Shown piece by piece: positions 9,526 to 20,245 of a stretch of 64,000 nt of DNA. The stretch's first letter is position 1. The number at the start of each line of letters is the position of its first letter. The position numbers were made by a program, and so were the translations under genes. The notes beneath the pieces were generated by a model that made no database searches, had not been told where the DNA came from, and saw nothing but the letters and a program-made list of their open reading frames with translations. Location of the stretch: positions 54,454,346 to 54,518,345 of the forward strand of contig CM031614.1 of NCBI GenBank assembly GCA_018398815.1, in the 5' to 3' direction. Origin of the DNA: Conus ventricosus (taxonomy: Eukaryota; Mollusca; Gastropoda; Neogastropoda; Conidae).

Positions 9526-9774
9526 GGGTAACAATAACCCTGAAAGTGCAGCTGGCCTTGTTTCCACTGATATCCGTGGCGGTACATTTCACGTTGTTGT
9601 TGCCCACTTCAAAAGATGACCCGGCTCTGGGAGAGCACTCGAGCGTGATCTCTGATCCTGAGTTGTCCGTGACCTCGGGATCGTCCCAGCTGATCACAGT
9701 GCGCTGACCAAGCCGTGGGGCTTGCAGCTGTTTATTATCTGGGCAGCCACTGACAAATTCTGGTCGGGTCACGT
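9526..9774 (-). CDS. HYR-domain exon of HYR/Sushi gene (most 3' exon seen)
   Basis: A 249-bp (83-codon) exon in phase 1-1 encodes one HYR (hyalin repeat) domain, an immunoglobulin-like extracellular adhesion fold. It begins DVTRPEFVSGCPDNK and has the family landmarks: an early cysteine, an SWDDPEVTDNSG segment, a middle cysteine, then GNNNVKCTATDISGNKASC with the final cysteine, and FRVIVTR at the end. The acceptor is a pyrimidine tract ending in CAACAG just above 9774. The donor is C|GTGAGT just below 9526. It is the fifth and last exon visible in transcription order, and the gene may continue to the left. The protein should be secreted or cell-surface. SVEP1-like proteins combine the same domains, but five exons are too few to name an orthologue. 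Confidence 0.9.
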
Positions 9775-9779
9775 CTGTT

Positions 9780-10139
9780 GACAAGAAATTAAGTGGAAGG
9801 AAAAAAGATAACAAAGAAAAAAGAAAGAATACAAACAAATGATTGGAGAAAGAAAAAAGAAAGAAAAAATATAAACAAAAAAGTAAACTTGTAAAAGAGA
9901 TGAAAATGAAACAAATAAAAAGTGTGTGTTTTCTTCACAAGTGTTTTATGGTAGATTTTTCCATATGGAAAAGGCATAATCTATACTCAGACACTGTTTT
10001 CCAATGTTTCAAGAGTTTGTTTTATGCTTATAGGCTCCAGTTTTACACCTGTGAGAATTTGTTAATCATTCATCATGTACCAGTTGTACACTCTGCTAGG
10101 TTTAACAGCAATCCTTATCTACTCTTTGACATTGTAAAC
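9780..10139. other. AT-rich intron sequence
   Basis: Purine-rich and AT-rich intron upstream (in gene sense) of the HYR exon. No feature is recognised. Confidence 0.6.
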
Positions 10140-11430
10140 TAGGGGCAATGGATACCACCATCTCATGAGTGAGATTGTACACTAAATTGAACAGATACCT
10201 CTGTGTCTTCACTGGCACTGTATAACCATTATTTCCTTACTGCCATTGAAAACAGTTGTTGTTTTTGATAAATAATGCCTTACTTCACTGACACTGTGCA
10301 GCAGCTGTAACAAACTCCATCTTCTTTCTACTCATACTGTAAACTAGTCATACCATACAACATCCACACATCACTGAAACTGCAAACCACTTTTTATATT
10401 ATCACCCTCGTCAAAATGAAAACTGGCTTTACCATATATGAGCCTCTTTTCATTAGCATTGTAACTCAGACTTATAGCACACCATATTTTTCTCACTGAC
10501 AGTATAAACCAGCTTTAAACGATACCTCCCTCTCCTCACGGGCATCAAAAACTAGCTTTTACAGATACCTCCTTTCTTCACTGACTCTATAGTTCGATTT
10601 GATCAGATTTCATCCTCTCCTGACCGGTTCTATGAATAAACTTTAACAGACACCACTACCAGTCTCCTAACTGTCATTGTCATTTAGCTTTCCCGGATAT
10701 CAATGATTCCTTACTGACACTGTAAACCAAATTTAAAATATCACCACCTCCCTGCTCACATTATAAACTATGTTTAACAGATACCATTTTCTCCTTATTG
10801 ACATTGTGAACTAGGTTTAACAGATACTGCCTTCTCCTTACTGAAATCATAAACTAGATCTAACAGATGCCACAATCTCCTAACTGACATTGTAATCTAG
10901 TTTTTATTTTATACCACCTCCGGAATGTTCTCCTTGTAGTGTTTGAGACTGCTTTCTCAGACACCATCTTCTCCCTACTGAAATTGAAAACTAGCTTCAA
11001 CAGATGGCACCACCTTCTTACTGTCATTGTAAATAAGCTCTACCAGCTGCCATGATTTTCTTACTGACATTGTAAACTACGTTTAACAGATATTACCATT
11101 TCCTTACTGATATTGTAAATGAGGTTTTAACGGACCACATTCTCCTTATTGATACTGTAAACTAGCTTTCACAAACGGCACGTTCTCTTTACTATCATTC
11201 TAAATGAGCTTTACCAAATACCATCATCTCCTTACTGATTCTGTAAACTAGCTTCAATAGATATTGACCTCCCCTTACTGGCATTGTAAACTAGCTTATC
11301 AGATACCACCATCTCCATTTTGACATTGTAAACCAGGTTTAGCAGGTACCACCATTTCTTACTGATACTGTAATGTACCTTTAACATGCACCACTATTTC
11401 CTTCATCAAACAATTAACCAGTTTTAACAG
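10140..11430. repeat. Degenerate ~43-bp minisatellite
   Basis: About 29 diverged tandem units, each built around TTACTGACATTGTAAACTAG followed by CTTTAACAGATACCACC. The phrase recurs at 11018, 11062, 11105, 11146, 11189, 11232, 11275 and 11319, giving steps of 41-44 bp. It is much older than the other arrays, judging by the many substitutions per unit. Confidence 0.85.
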
Positions 11431-12400
11431 ATAACATTGCCAGGCGCGATTCTGATGAAAACTGTACTATTTGCATGTATCTTAAGACACCTTATTCGTA
11501 ACTTCAGCTTCTTTATGTAGACTCTTGTAATCCAATTTCATGACAACTACACGTTACAAGATATCTCTGAAAAACTAGTGCTATATGCAAGGAACAGGAA
11601 ACATTTCTACGGACTTGCTTTTATTTGAAATGCTCTTAATTTTTCAGTACATTCGCATAGACCCTAGTATCTGAATTTGATGAAATCTACAAACCTTCCA
11701 CAACTCTTCTAACACATTACTATCAGGTTTGGATCATAGGTACATGAATTCCATTACATGAATCTATTCACATGATTCTTCTACAAATACTTTTTCTGCT
11801 TCATTCTTCTTTCAGTTGGGTGTTACCTGTAATACGTTGTCCAAATTAACCTGATTATATGACAATAGTTGCATAATTTGTTTTAGAAATAAGCTATGCA
11901 TCACAAGCAGTATGTTTTTCAGACAACCCCACTCATTTTGGGTTGGCACGAACGTGATTTCCGTTTGTCTGTGTCCCTGTTCGTCTGTCCGTGTGTAAGA
12001 TGAAAACGTGTTGTGACCTCCACAGCGAAAACTATTGGATGGATGGTCAACAAACTGCCCACGCAGAGAGCATGCACGTTTGCTCAGCGCCTTGTTGGGC
12101 ATATCTAAGAACTTTCGAGTGCATAAAAACTAGGTGCATACAAAATATACGCATTACTTTTCTAAAGTACATAGTGAACATAATTAAGAACAAAAATATT
12201 TTTTTAAAAACAGAAAGATACGTAAATACAAAGTATGGACACGAAAAATAAATATATAATGGAATCTGTCTATGACAAGTACATATAAATTGTTTAAAAC
12301 CACCTGACAAAGTCCAGGTATCATGCTTGAAATACAGGTATCATGCTTGAAATACTGAGTCATGCGTTAGGTAATAACATGTAAAGAGAGTATACGCATG
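11431..12400. other. Intron sequence, no gene; one 20-bp duplication
   Basis: I find no coding segment. At 12313-12352 the 20-mer CAGGTATCATGCTTGAAATA occurs twice in tandem. The rest is unique-looking AT-rich intron. Confidence 0.6.
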
Positions 12401-12785
12401 GTTTACCTTTATAACTACCCGTGGGAGTCCAGATACTATCCTATTTTCATCATGGCATGATCCAGGTAGGGACATCTGTACATAAAATGTACACATAACT
12501 TACCTTTGCAGATGCCCATGGAGGTCCAGGTACCATCCTATTTCCATCACGGCATGTTCCAGGTACGAATATCTATACATTAAAGAAATGCATAACTTAC
12601 CTTTACAGATGCCGATGGAGATCCTGGTACTATCCTGTTTCCATCGTGGCATGATTAAGGTACGGATATCTATACATTAAAGAATTACATAACGTACCTT
12701 TACAGATGCCAATGGAGGTCCAGGTACCATTCTATTTCCAACATGGCATGATCCAGGTATGGATATCTGTATAAAGCTATATATA
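12401..12785 (-). repeat. 97-bp tandem repeat derived from Sushi exon 3' end and splice donor
   Basis: Four units at exact 97-bp steps (donor anchors at about 12401, 12498, 12595 and 12692). On the - strand each reads like the end of the Sushi exon at 14548-14721 (GATGGTACCTGGACC, then GGCATCTGC), followed by an AAAG|GTAAGTT-type donor and about 42 bp of intron. Before the copied segment the exon frame is closed by an in-frame TAG in the unit checked, so they are splice-site copies and not coding exons. A Tc1 element separates them from two more units at 14345-14547. Confidence 0.8.
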
Positions 12786-12799
12786 TGTATTTACATATA

Positions 12800-14338
12800 C
12801 TGACTTCCATAAAAAAAACGCGAAAGCAAAACAAGCTGAAGGTTAGGGCGAATTTTATTGGTCAAAATTGTACAGAGTGGAAGCGAGAATTCAACGTGAT
12901 TTGATTCATTACACCGGTAATGTGTGAAAATGTCATCAGCAATATGTCTTTGTGTGGAAAATCCAAGGTCACGTGACAAACCAGCTTGAAGTCCTAATAC
13001 CGTGTGTGGCCACCATTTGCATGGACAACTGCTTGACACCTGCGGCTCATTTAGTGGACCAGGTGGTTGATGCGTCCCCTTGGCACACCAGCCCACACAT
13101 GGACGATGGCCTGGTGAAGTTAAGCCGCTGTTGCTGGTCTTGGACGCAGGAGGTCCAACCGTCTGCCAAGTTCATCCCAAAAATGTTCTATTGGGTTTAA
13201 ATCGGGACTGAGGGCTGGCCAGGGCAGCACATTGACGTTGTTATGCTGAAGAAATTGCTGGGTGGCCCTGGCTGTGTGTGGTCTTGCATTGTCCTGTTGG
13301 AATGTCCAGTTTGGGTGTTGCGCAAAAAAGGAACGACATGGGGTCTGAGCACCTGGTGGATGTAGCGCTGTGCATTGGCACCCGTCCGCGACCAGGACCA
13401 ATGTTCTGAAAGATGACTGGTCCTATGACGTGGTTAATGCCAATTGTACCCCATATCATAACGTTCGGGCCTCCCCAGGGGTTCCGCTCTACCACACAGG
13501 AGTCAGCATAGCGTTCACCAGGTCGACGTCATATTCTGACACGACCGTCAGCCATGTCAATACAAAAACGGCTCTCATCTAAGAACAGTATGCGTCCCCA
13601 CTGCTGCCTGCACCAGCTGATTCGGGCTTGTGCCCACTGCAGCCTGTCCTGCCTGTGTCTTGGTGTCAGTACCGGACCTCTGTGAGGACGCCTACATGCC
13701 AGCCCGTTCTCCTGAAGACGCCACCGCACAGTGTTGAGGCTGATTCGTTGCTGGAGATTCCCAGGCACTTGTCGAGCAGTGGTAGCGGCTGTTTGCCGCC
13801 TGTCCCACAGATGGGTTCGAACAAAATGGCGATCCTCTCTTGGTGTGGTGACCCGAGGATGGCCTGGACGGGGACGATCATCAGTGGTACCAGTGACTCG
13901 CATGCGGTGCTGCAGACGATAGATGGTTGAGATGTGGACGTTAAAGATGTTGGCGACCTGCCTGGCATCCACACCAGCCTCCAGATGGCCTAGGGCACGA
14001 TTGCGTTCCTCTGCTCGTAGTCTTGGCATCTCTGTAGCGCTCAGACGGCAAGTCGTTATCTGAACCTTGTAGCGCGGCTTTATAAAGGCTGCATGCCTGC
14101 GTACTTGTCGCTGGTTAACTTTGCTCTGCATGGTGTGCACGTGCCTCACATGCAGCAACCAGTTTGCCATTTTTGTTGACCCTCCAATGCCGGGAATGAT
14201 GTGTTGCTCACACAATTTTTTTTACTGCACGTGAGTCTTGGACCCAAACAACTTGCCACAATGGTTCAATATTGTATATTCACCCCTTTTCACCCGAAAA
14301 ATAGCCTTTCAATTTTTCGCGTTTTTTATGGAAGTCAG
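12800..14338 (-). mobile_element. Tc1-family DNA transposon, inactive
   Basis: A 1,539-bp element bounded by inverted repeats CTGACTTCCATAAAAAA...CGCGAAA (left from 12800, right ending 14338) and flanked by TA on both sides (12798-12799 and 14339-14340), as expected for Tc1/mariner insertion. The left inverted repeat carries two extra A residues. One transposase gene on the - strand fills the interior. The element interrupts the 97-bp splice-donor array and so inserted after that array formed. Confidence 0.92.
13120..14029 (-). pseudogene. Tc1 transposase pseudogene
   Basis: The likely start is MPRLRAEERN (ATG at 14029); the open frame upstream lacks family similarity. The N-terminal half has the paired-type helix-turn-helix (GVDARQVANIFNVHISTIYR) and the GRPR-like linker GTTDDRPRPGHPR. 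The catalytic DD34E triad is visible as FLDESRF, FQQDNARPHTA and NPIEHFWDELGRR. Two lesions break it: an in-frame stop after MADGRVRI (13529-13531) and a frameshift near 13390-13400, after GPVIFQNIGPGRG. The last third is read in another frame down to the stop at 13120. The protein would cut and paste its own element through the inverted repeats. It cannot be made intact from this copy. Confidence 0.9.
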
Positions 14339-14344
14339 TATATA

Positions 14345-14547
14345 TATATGATTTCCCAAAACAGATACCGATGGAGGTTCAGGTACAATCCTATTTCCGT
14401 CACGGCATGATTCTTGTACGGACATCTGTACTTAAGGACATACAACTTACCTTTATAGATGATCGTCGGGTCAAAGTACCGTCCTATTTCCCGTCATAGC
14501 ATGATTCAGGTATGGATATCTGTACTTAAAATATACATATAACTTAC
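14345..14547 (-). repeat. Two further 97-bp splice-donor units next to the Sushi exon
   Basis: These units continue the 12401-12785 array on the other side of the Tc1 insertion. Anchors lie at about 14351 (degenerate) and 14445, and the genuine donor of the Sushi exon sits at 14542-14547, exactly 97 bp from the previous anchor. The array therefore grew out of the exon's own 3' boundary. Confidence 0.78.
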
Positions 14548-14721
14548 CTCTACAGATGCCTGTTGGGGTCCAGGTACCATCTTCTTTGCACTGAATGATG
14601 GAAAATCCCTCGATCTGGAAGCCATTAGCACAGAACAACTGGCACACGGACCGGTAGCTCTGGCCGGCGGCACAGCTCACGTAACCATTTTGCACGAGCG
14701 GTAAGGTGCTGCACTCTTTCT
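14548..14721 (-). CDS. Sushi (CCP) domain exon of HYR/Sushi gene
   Basis: A 174-bp (58-codon) phase 1-1 exon encodes one complement-control-protein module. It starts EKECSTLPLVQNGYVSC, then GQSYRSVCQLFCANGF, then CKEDGTWTPTGIC. Four cysteines in the Sushi pattern and the conserved tryptophan (GTWTPTGIC) are present. A fifth cysteine pairs plausibly with an extra one, as in cysteine-rich invertebrate Sushi variants. The acceptor is TTTGCTGGTCTGGCAG and the donor is GAG|GTAAGTT. It lies fourth in transcription order, between the Sushi exon at 19.9 kb and the HYR exon at 9.6 kb. Its donor is the origin of a tandem array of donor copies that lies just downstream in the intron, so alternative 5' splicing here is possible. 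Confidence 0.9.
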
Positions 14722-15690
14722 CTGCCAGACCAGCAAAGGGACAAAGATATCTTGGATAAGAATCAAGGACAGAACGCGAGTCATTTAAGCTGAAAACACA
14801 GAGCTCATTTCGCACGAATCATGGTTCGGGAGTCAATTATAATCCAGCTAACACAAGGTATAAGTAAAACAGCCCCATTGAACTCAGGTATTGGCTTTCA
14901 TTAATCAGAAAGAAAGTTATATCGTCGCAAGTATATAATCATACCCATTCGGCGTACATTGGATACAGTAACCTATGCCTGTGATCCCTACAAGCATGCT
15001 TCTGGCCATGATCTCTGACCTTGAGTCTGCTGCTCATTATGATGACGCTTTTACAGACAAAACGAGGAATCATGCACAATAAAATGACTGCTCATCATTA
15101 TTGACATAGTATCTCTGAGCACATTTTTCTTGTATTTCTCCCCATTTATTAAATGATTTCCCTGCACTCATAACATATGGAGGCATCAATACAATGGCGT
15201 TCAAATCAGTATACTTATTGGGATGGGGGTATGGGAGGGGGGAGAAAGATATAAGAACATGAGGGAAAAAACTTTGAAACACTTCAATTTATAATCTAGG
15301 AAGTAAGAAGGAAAAAGAAAAACTCACAAACATACAACCTTTTCTCATCTACAAGGCATGCAAGGAACATGTACCTCCAATATGCCTGACCATGTAGGGT
15401 ACGGTGGGTAGGTAGAATTTTTACACGTACAGGTACAGATTTTCTTAAAATTCATTAGTCTAGTCGGCCACTTATTGCTCGCTCTTTTTATCCCTCCTTC
15501 TCCGACTCATTCCGTTCAACACATCAAGTTTTTCATAAGAGTATTACTTTCTGTTAAATTTCATGTACTTGATTTCTAAACAATGTTTAAACCTCTTATA
15601 TGTTATTAAGCTCTCTCAAGAAGTGTTTGACGGTAGGCTTTCTTTAGTGTATATTATATGTATATATAAATGTATATATATATATATAAA
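14722..15690. other. Intron sequence, no gene
   Basis: AT-rich, non-repetitive intron. No domain or RNA gene is recognised. Confidence 0.6.
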
Positions 15691-15691
15691 C

Positions 15692-15699
<8 letters not shown>

Positions 15700-15778
<79 letters not shown>
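15700..15778. repeat. (GA)n microsatellite
   Basis: About 79 bp of GA dinucleotides with one GAAGAG interruption, preceded by a short TATA-rich stretch. Confidence 0.95.
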
Positions 15779-15779
<1 letters not shown>

Positions 15780-16730
15780 TTAGCATGTAAAATGATTTGT
15801 TCAAAAACCTCATCAGGATTTAAGTGTTCATTTTTTCCAAACGAACAAGTTCCATACTGAGGTTCATTCTAATACAATGTTCACATCTTTCTTTCATATT
15901 TTTTTCTACCAAACTTAGGATAATTGTTTAACTTCGTTAGATTTATCTGCTGTGTTGATTTCTGTCATTCTTTAAAATAACTTTCATGTGATTCAAATAC
16001 CTCATTTGTTATATTTGGGTGGGTTCCGTTTCATTTTCATTCCGGTGTAACGAAAAGTTTTAACTCCCCGAATGGTTTAACTCCCAGGGAGTTAAACTGT
16101 TCATATGTAAATTTTAACTTCCCGGGAGTTAAACTAGAATAACTCCCCCGTGTGCCAAAATAACTCCACTCAGTAAAACTTCAAAATGTTCCAAAATCTT
16201 TTTGGTACAAGTCTCAACAAATTCTTGAAACATTAAGGGGGGAGTCATTTTGTACATATATCAGACTTAACTCCCCCCCTGTAACAGAATGACTCCCCTG
16301 GGAGTTAGTACAGATCAACTCCCGGGAGTTAATCCAGGCGTGTAAAAGTTTAACTCCCTGCCCACTAAGGGGAGTCAGTTTTTCACAGTTTAGAATAACT
16401 CCCCTGGGAGTTAATGTGTACACGTGTTTTCTGACTCCCAGGGAGTTACTTTGTAACAGTGGGGGAGTTAATCTGATCATGACTAAGATGACTCCCCACC
16501 CACCTATTCCCAGGTGTCTTTCGGTAAGAGAATGGAGATGGGGATTTAATGTTCATGATCATCATCATCATAAGGAAGGAAATGTCCGTGTACATATTCA
16601 TGTGCTCATCTATGCATGTCCTTGTATTTTACTATGCCTTTTTGTATATAATATGTATGTAAAGTCTGTATATACATGAATTAATGGTTTGATGCCTTTG
16701 GTAGAAATACTATAGCTTCAGTCTTTGGCG

Positions 16731-16734
<4 letters not shown>

Positions 16735-16800
<66 letters not shown>
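16735..16800. repeat. (TC)n microsatellite
   Basis: Pure TC tract of about 66 bp inside the TIR element. Confidence 0.95.
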
Positions 16801-16804
<4 letters not shown>

Positions 16805-16919
16805 GATTCTTTTCTTCTTTGTAATCAATTTCTTTATTCTTGTTTGTTGTTTAAATCGTCTCTTTTTTCCTTATAAAGTCATCTACGCCTTAACTGTTAA
16901 TGGATGAACTTTTTATGTT

Positions 16920-17104
16920 ATGAAGATATGTGTGTTTGTTAAACGTTTTGTAAGTCTTATTCGCTAGTCATACTTAGTCCCTTACCGGGGCAAGGGCCGG
17001 ATGAAAAAAAAGCATGTGTTTGCTTATCTGTTACCCTTGGAAATAAAGATTATCATCATCATCATCATCATCATCATCATCTCTCTCTCTCTCTCTCTCT
17101 CTCT
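16920..17104 (+). mobile_element. Short retroelement 3' end with (ATC)n tail
   Basis: CTTACCGGGGCAAGGGCCGG, then GTTTGCTTATCTGTTACCC, then AAATAAAGATT, followed by about ten ATC units and (TC)n. A GC-rich 3' end, an AATAAA-like signal and a trinucleotide tail are typical of RTE/CR1-like LINE 3' ends and of SINEs that borrow them. Only the terminal part of roughly 130 bp is recognisable. Confidence 0.5.
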
Positions 17105-17671
17105 TCATGGAATCAATGCGACTATCGAACAGTCACCCATAAGTGTAGGCCATTAAATTCAAATGGTGTAGAAATGGAAAATTTTCAATTTTTCATTGTG
17201 TCATGCCGCCAAATTAGGGAGTGGGGGGGGGGGGGGGGTGTTTGAGAGGGTAAGGAAGGTGGGGAGAGAATGACGAGTAGTCGCGACGTGACGTAAAATT
17301 GTTTGTATTGACTCGCTACATCTGGGAGAGAAGGAAGGAGGGAAAAAGAGTTGGCATAGATTAGAAATTTGTGTGTGAGACCCCACGGGATAGAGAAAAG
17401 GGGGGGGGGGGGGGGGGGGGGGAGGCCTGTTTTTGTACAATTTGTACAAGAGGGTGGCTGCTTGGGACCGATCTGATGAAGTTGTCAAGTGACTGGTCAC
17501 AGGTGTGGTAGTGTGCGTGTGCCAACTAAAAATGAAAGTCGGCCAGCCAGTCAGAAAACACATTTTTCAATAAAATCCAGGACACGTGACTAATTCACAG
17601 AAACCAATAATATCGAAGGAAACATTTCTACCTGACAAGTCTTGATCTGGCAAGTTAGTGTAAGAACACAC

Positions 17672-17675
17672 CCCA

Positions 17676-17740
<65 letters not shown>

Positions 17741-17741
17741 T
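17672..17741. repeat. (CACG)n / (CA)n microsatellite
   Basis: CACG units followed by about 24 CA units, inside the TIR element. Confidence 0.95.
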
Positions 17742-17983
17742 TGGAAAAAATATATATATAAGATGCATGGGTGGTAGCGAGGTGCGGTGAGTGGGTTGTG
17801 GGTTGTGGGTGGGAGTCATTCTGGTAGTATGTCAGAATAACTCCCTGGAGTCAAACTGAAACACAGAGGGAGTCAGTTTTTTATATTCTAGTTTAACTCC
17901 CAGGGAGTTAAAATTTACAAACGAACAGTTTAACTCCCTGGGAGTTAAACCATTCGGGGAGTTAAAACTTTTCGTTACACCGG

Positions 17984-18720
17984 GCTTATACTCACATTTT
18001 GAGTTCTGTGGTTTTTCTAACCGTACAATTACAGTTTTTTCATTATTGAGTTTTAGTCTTAAATATGTTTCAAATTCTTCACACAGATTTTCATATGATA
18101 CCCTGTCTCCTTTGTACGTAAATGCTGTGTTGTCTGCAAACTGGCTGATCTTAAACACTGTATGGAGTATTGTAATGTCCTGTATTCTCTCGTCCTTCTT
18201 GATTTTACGTCTTAAAATTTCAACAAATACGGAGAAATGGGATTGCCCTGTATTTCAAAACTCTGACATACGCTCCCATTCACAATTACGTAGAATCTTA
18301 TGTTTTCTATAACATGCTGGAACCTAGCAGCGTATATCTTCCCCAAAGCCAAAAGCTTTTAGGTACCTTATTCATATATGCCTAGTATATCAAAACAAAC
18401 ACCTTCTGATAGTCATTTAACACAAATAAGCTAGATACAGATTTTTTTTCTAGATAAAACAGTATATCATACATAGTCCTTACATTCTCCCCAATATATC
18501 GCCCTAGAATAAAACCTGTCTAATCTTCTTTTAATAATTTATGCAAAACATCATACTTCTATTCACTATAAGTGTTACATTTGTCTTGTACGAAACATTT
18601 AACAATGAAATTAACCTTCCGTTTCTCAAAAACTCGCTTGGTTTATCTGCTTTTGTTGGGCACGTTAGTGTTACTTCTCTTCGAGATACTGACATCGCTT
18701 AATTTTTGAAGCCCTCGTTT
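17984..18720 (-). pseudogene. LINE reverse transcriptase fragment
   Basis: Read on the - strand with several stops, the segment contains reverse-transcriptase landmarks in order: QTGFILGRYIGENVRTMYDI (the GFxxGR region) near 18520-18440, QGNPISPYLFVEIL near 18245-18200, and KISQFADNTAF (the FADD box, one D changed to N) near 18155-18125. The last recognisable part is LRLKLNNEKT. Beyond 17984 the TIR element interrupts it. This arrangement fits an L1/Tx1-type non-LTR retrotransposon, now dead. It does not belong to the host gene. Confidence 0.75.
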
Positions 18721-19079
18721 ATTTGGGTTGCGACGAATTCCACCATTTGCCCCCCCCCCACCCCCACCCCCCACCCCTTACCCAAACAAACAAAAGCAAT
18801 TATAAAAATTTACCGTCTTTCCGTCTGTACCTATAGTTTTGTCATTCTGCATGTATTTCAGGGCTTCTGATGCTTTTTGGATAGTAATCCATCATTCTCA
18901 ACGTTCTGATTCGTCTTCATTAGTTGTGGCTGTTTCAAATTGTACCTGCTTACATCAAGATCCTCTCTAAGTCTCTTTTCTTGTACAAATGCTCGTGGAA
19001 TGATATGGTCTCCTCTAATATTTCATCTGTTTGTGAACAGAATTCTGTTCATATTATCTCTAAGGAACAAAAATCATCA
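18721..19079. other. Intron sequence with a C-rich run
   Basis: A C-rich run (CCCCCCCCCACCCCCACC) lies at about 18750-18776. Nothing else is recognised. Confidence 0.6.
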
Positions 19080-19460
19080 TAACCACCACCACCACCACCA
19101 CCACCATTCCATTCACAATGCTGCTATACATTCTTGCTTCATAAAATCTCAGAAATGTGTAAAACATTCAGGAACAAAGAATGGGGCCATTATGCCAGAG
19201 ACGGATTATAAGTACAAATGGTTCTTCTCCCGCTCAACGTGTATATTTTCAATTGAAAAATCGGAAGAAGAAGAAGAAGAAGAAGAAGAAGAAGAAGAAG
19301 AAGAAAGAAAGAAAAGAAAGAAAGAAAGAAAAAAGGAAAGAAAGAAGAAGAAGAAGAAGAAGAAGAAGAAGAAGAGAGAAGAAGAAGAAGAAGAAGAAGA
19401 GGAACAAGAACTAGAACAAGAATAAGAACAAGAATAAGAACAAGAAGAACAAACCAACAA
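19080..19460. repeat. (ACC)n and (GAA)n/(AAGA)n simple repeats
   Basis: (ACC)n at 19082-19108, then a long GAA/AAAG/GAAGAA purine tract from about 19262 to 19455. The acidic or lysine-rich ORFs here are repeat translations. Confidence 0.95.
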
Positions 19461-19619
19461 CAAGAAGATAACGAAAGTGATTATGATGATGTTGACGATG
19501 TCGTCGACGACGATGATGATGGTCACTGTCAAGATGATAATAGAAACAATAACAATATAAAAAATGAAAGAGGAGGGAATTAAGAAACAGGAAAGAAAGA
19601 AAAAGAAGACAATTGTTGA

Positions 19620-19810
19620 TGATGATATTTGTAATCATGATGAATGACGAGGTTAATGATGGTAGTGATGATGATGATGATGATGTGATGATGATGATGA
19701 TGATGATGTATGATGATGATGACGATGATGTGAATGATGATGATGACGACGACGACAACGACGACGACGATGTTATGATGAAGGTGGTGATTGTGGTGGG
19801 TGGTGGTGGT
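19620..19810. repeat. (GAT)n/(GAC)n/(GGT)n trinucleotide repeats
   Basis: Imperfect trinucleotide repeats that run up to 8 bp from the donor of the Sushi exon at 19818. In gene sense they read (ACC)n then (ATC)n. Confidence 0.95.
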
Positions 19811-19817
19811 GGCGTAC

Positions 19818-19994
19818 CTTGACAGGACGGCGGACTGTGACTCCATTGTTCGGTATTCTGGCAGGTCAGAGTGGCCTGACCTTTAAGCTCGTAACCACGG
19901 TAACAGGTCACCGTGCACTGTGACCCCTCCACATAACCATGGGTACAGGTCACCTGACTGTTCGGGGGAGGATTCAAAGGCTGACATTTTCTCA
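19818..19994 (-). CDS. Sushi (CCP) domain exon of HYR/Sushi gene
   Basis: A 177-bp (59-codon) phase 1-1 exon encodes a canonical four-cysteine Sushi module. It reads RKCQPLNPPPNSQVTCTHGY, then GSQCTVTCYRGYELKGQA, then LTCQNTEQWSHSPPSC. The cysteine order, the GYEL segment and the tryptophan before the last cysteine match the family. The acceptor is TTGCAG just above 19994. The donor is CAAG|GTACGC just below 19818. It is the third exon in transcription order. Sushi modules mediate protein-protein contact in complement-type, selectin-type and adhesion proteins. The specific partner cannot be read from the sequence. Confidence 0.93.
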
Positions 19995-20108
19995 CTGCAA
20001 CATGAAAATATTAAAATGAAGTAGGAAAAGGTTGTCAAGGAAACGAATGCTTTCCAACTATCAATAGCCTAGCGATCAGTTAAGAAATCCCTCCCTTTTT
20101 GACTGTGA

Positions 20109-20163
20109 ACGTGTGTGTGTGCGTGTGTGCGTGCGTGTGTGCCTGCGTGTGTGCGTGTGCGTG

Positions 20164-20219
<56 letters not shown>

Positions 20220-20245
20220 TGTGTGTGTGTGTGTGTGTGTGTGAA
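20109..20245. repeat. (TG)n/(TGCG)n microsatellite
   Basis: TGTG and TGCG units, with about 15 consecutive TGCG units in the middle. The same compound type occurs at 17672 and at 63840. Confidence 0.95.

Larger units (their letters stand above)
16042..17983. mobile_element. Non-autonomous DNA element with ~100-bp TIRs and palindromic boxes
   Basis: The ends are inverted copies of each other. CCGGTGTAACGAAAAG at 16042 returns as its reverse complement ending at 17983, and similarity continues for about 100 bp with few mismatches. Both ends, and the region up to about 16490, carry repeats of a palindromic box AACTCCC(A/T)GGGAGTT, at about 16079, 16116, 16291, 16317, 16397, 16434, 17895 and 17931. 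The interior holds microsatellites, two G-runs (about 17221 and 17401) and a LINE 3' end, but no transposase. CCGG borders each end and could be either the TIR tip or a 4-bp target duplication. The element sits inside a LINE reverse-transcriptase fragment (17984-18720), so it is the younger insertion. The superfamily is not recognised. Confidence 0.82.

Noticed and set aside
17465..17500. CTGATGA near 17473 as another ribozyme
   Set aside because: There is no GAAA at a suitable distance and no flanking stems.
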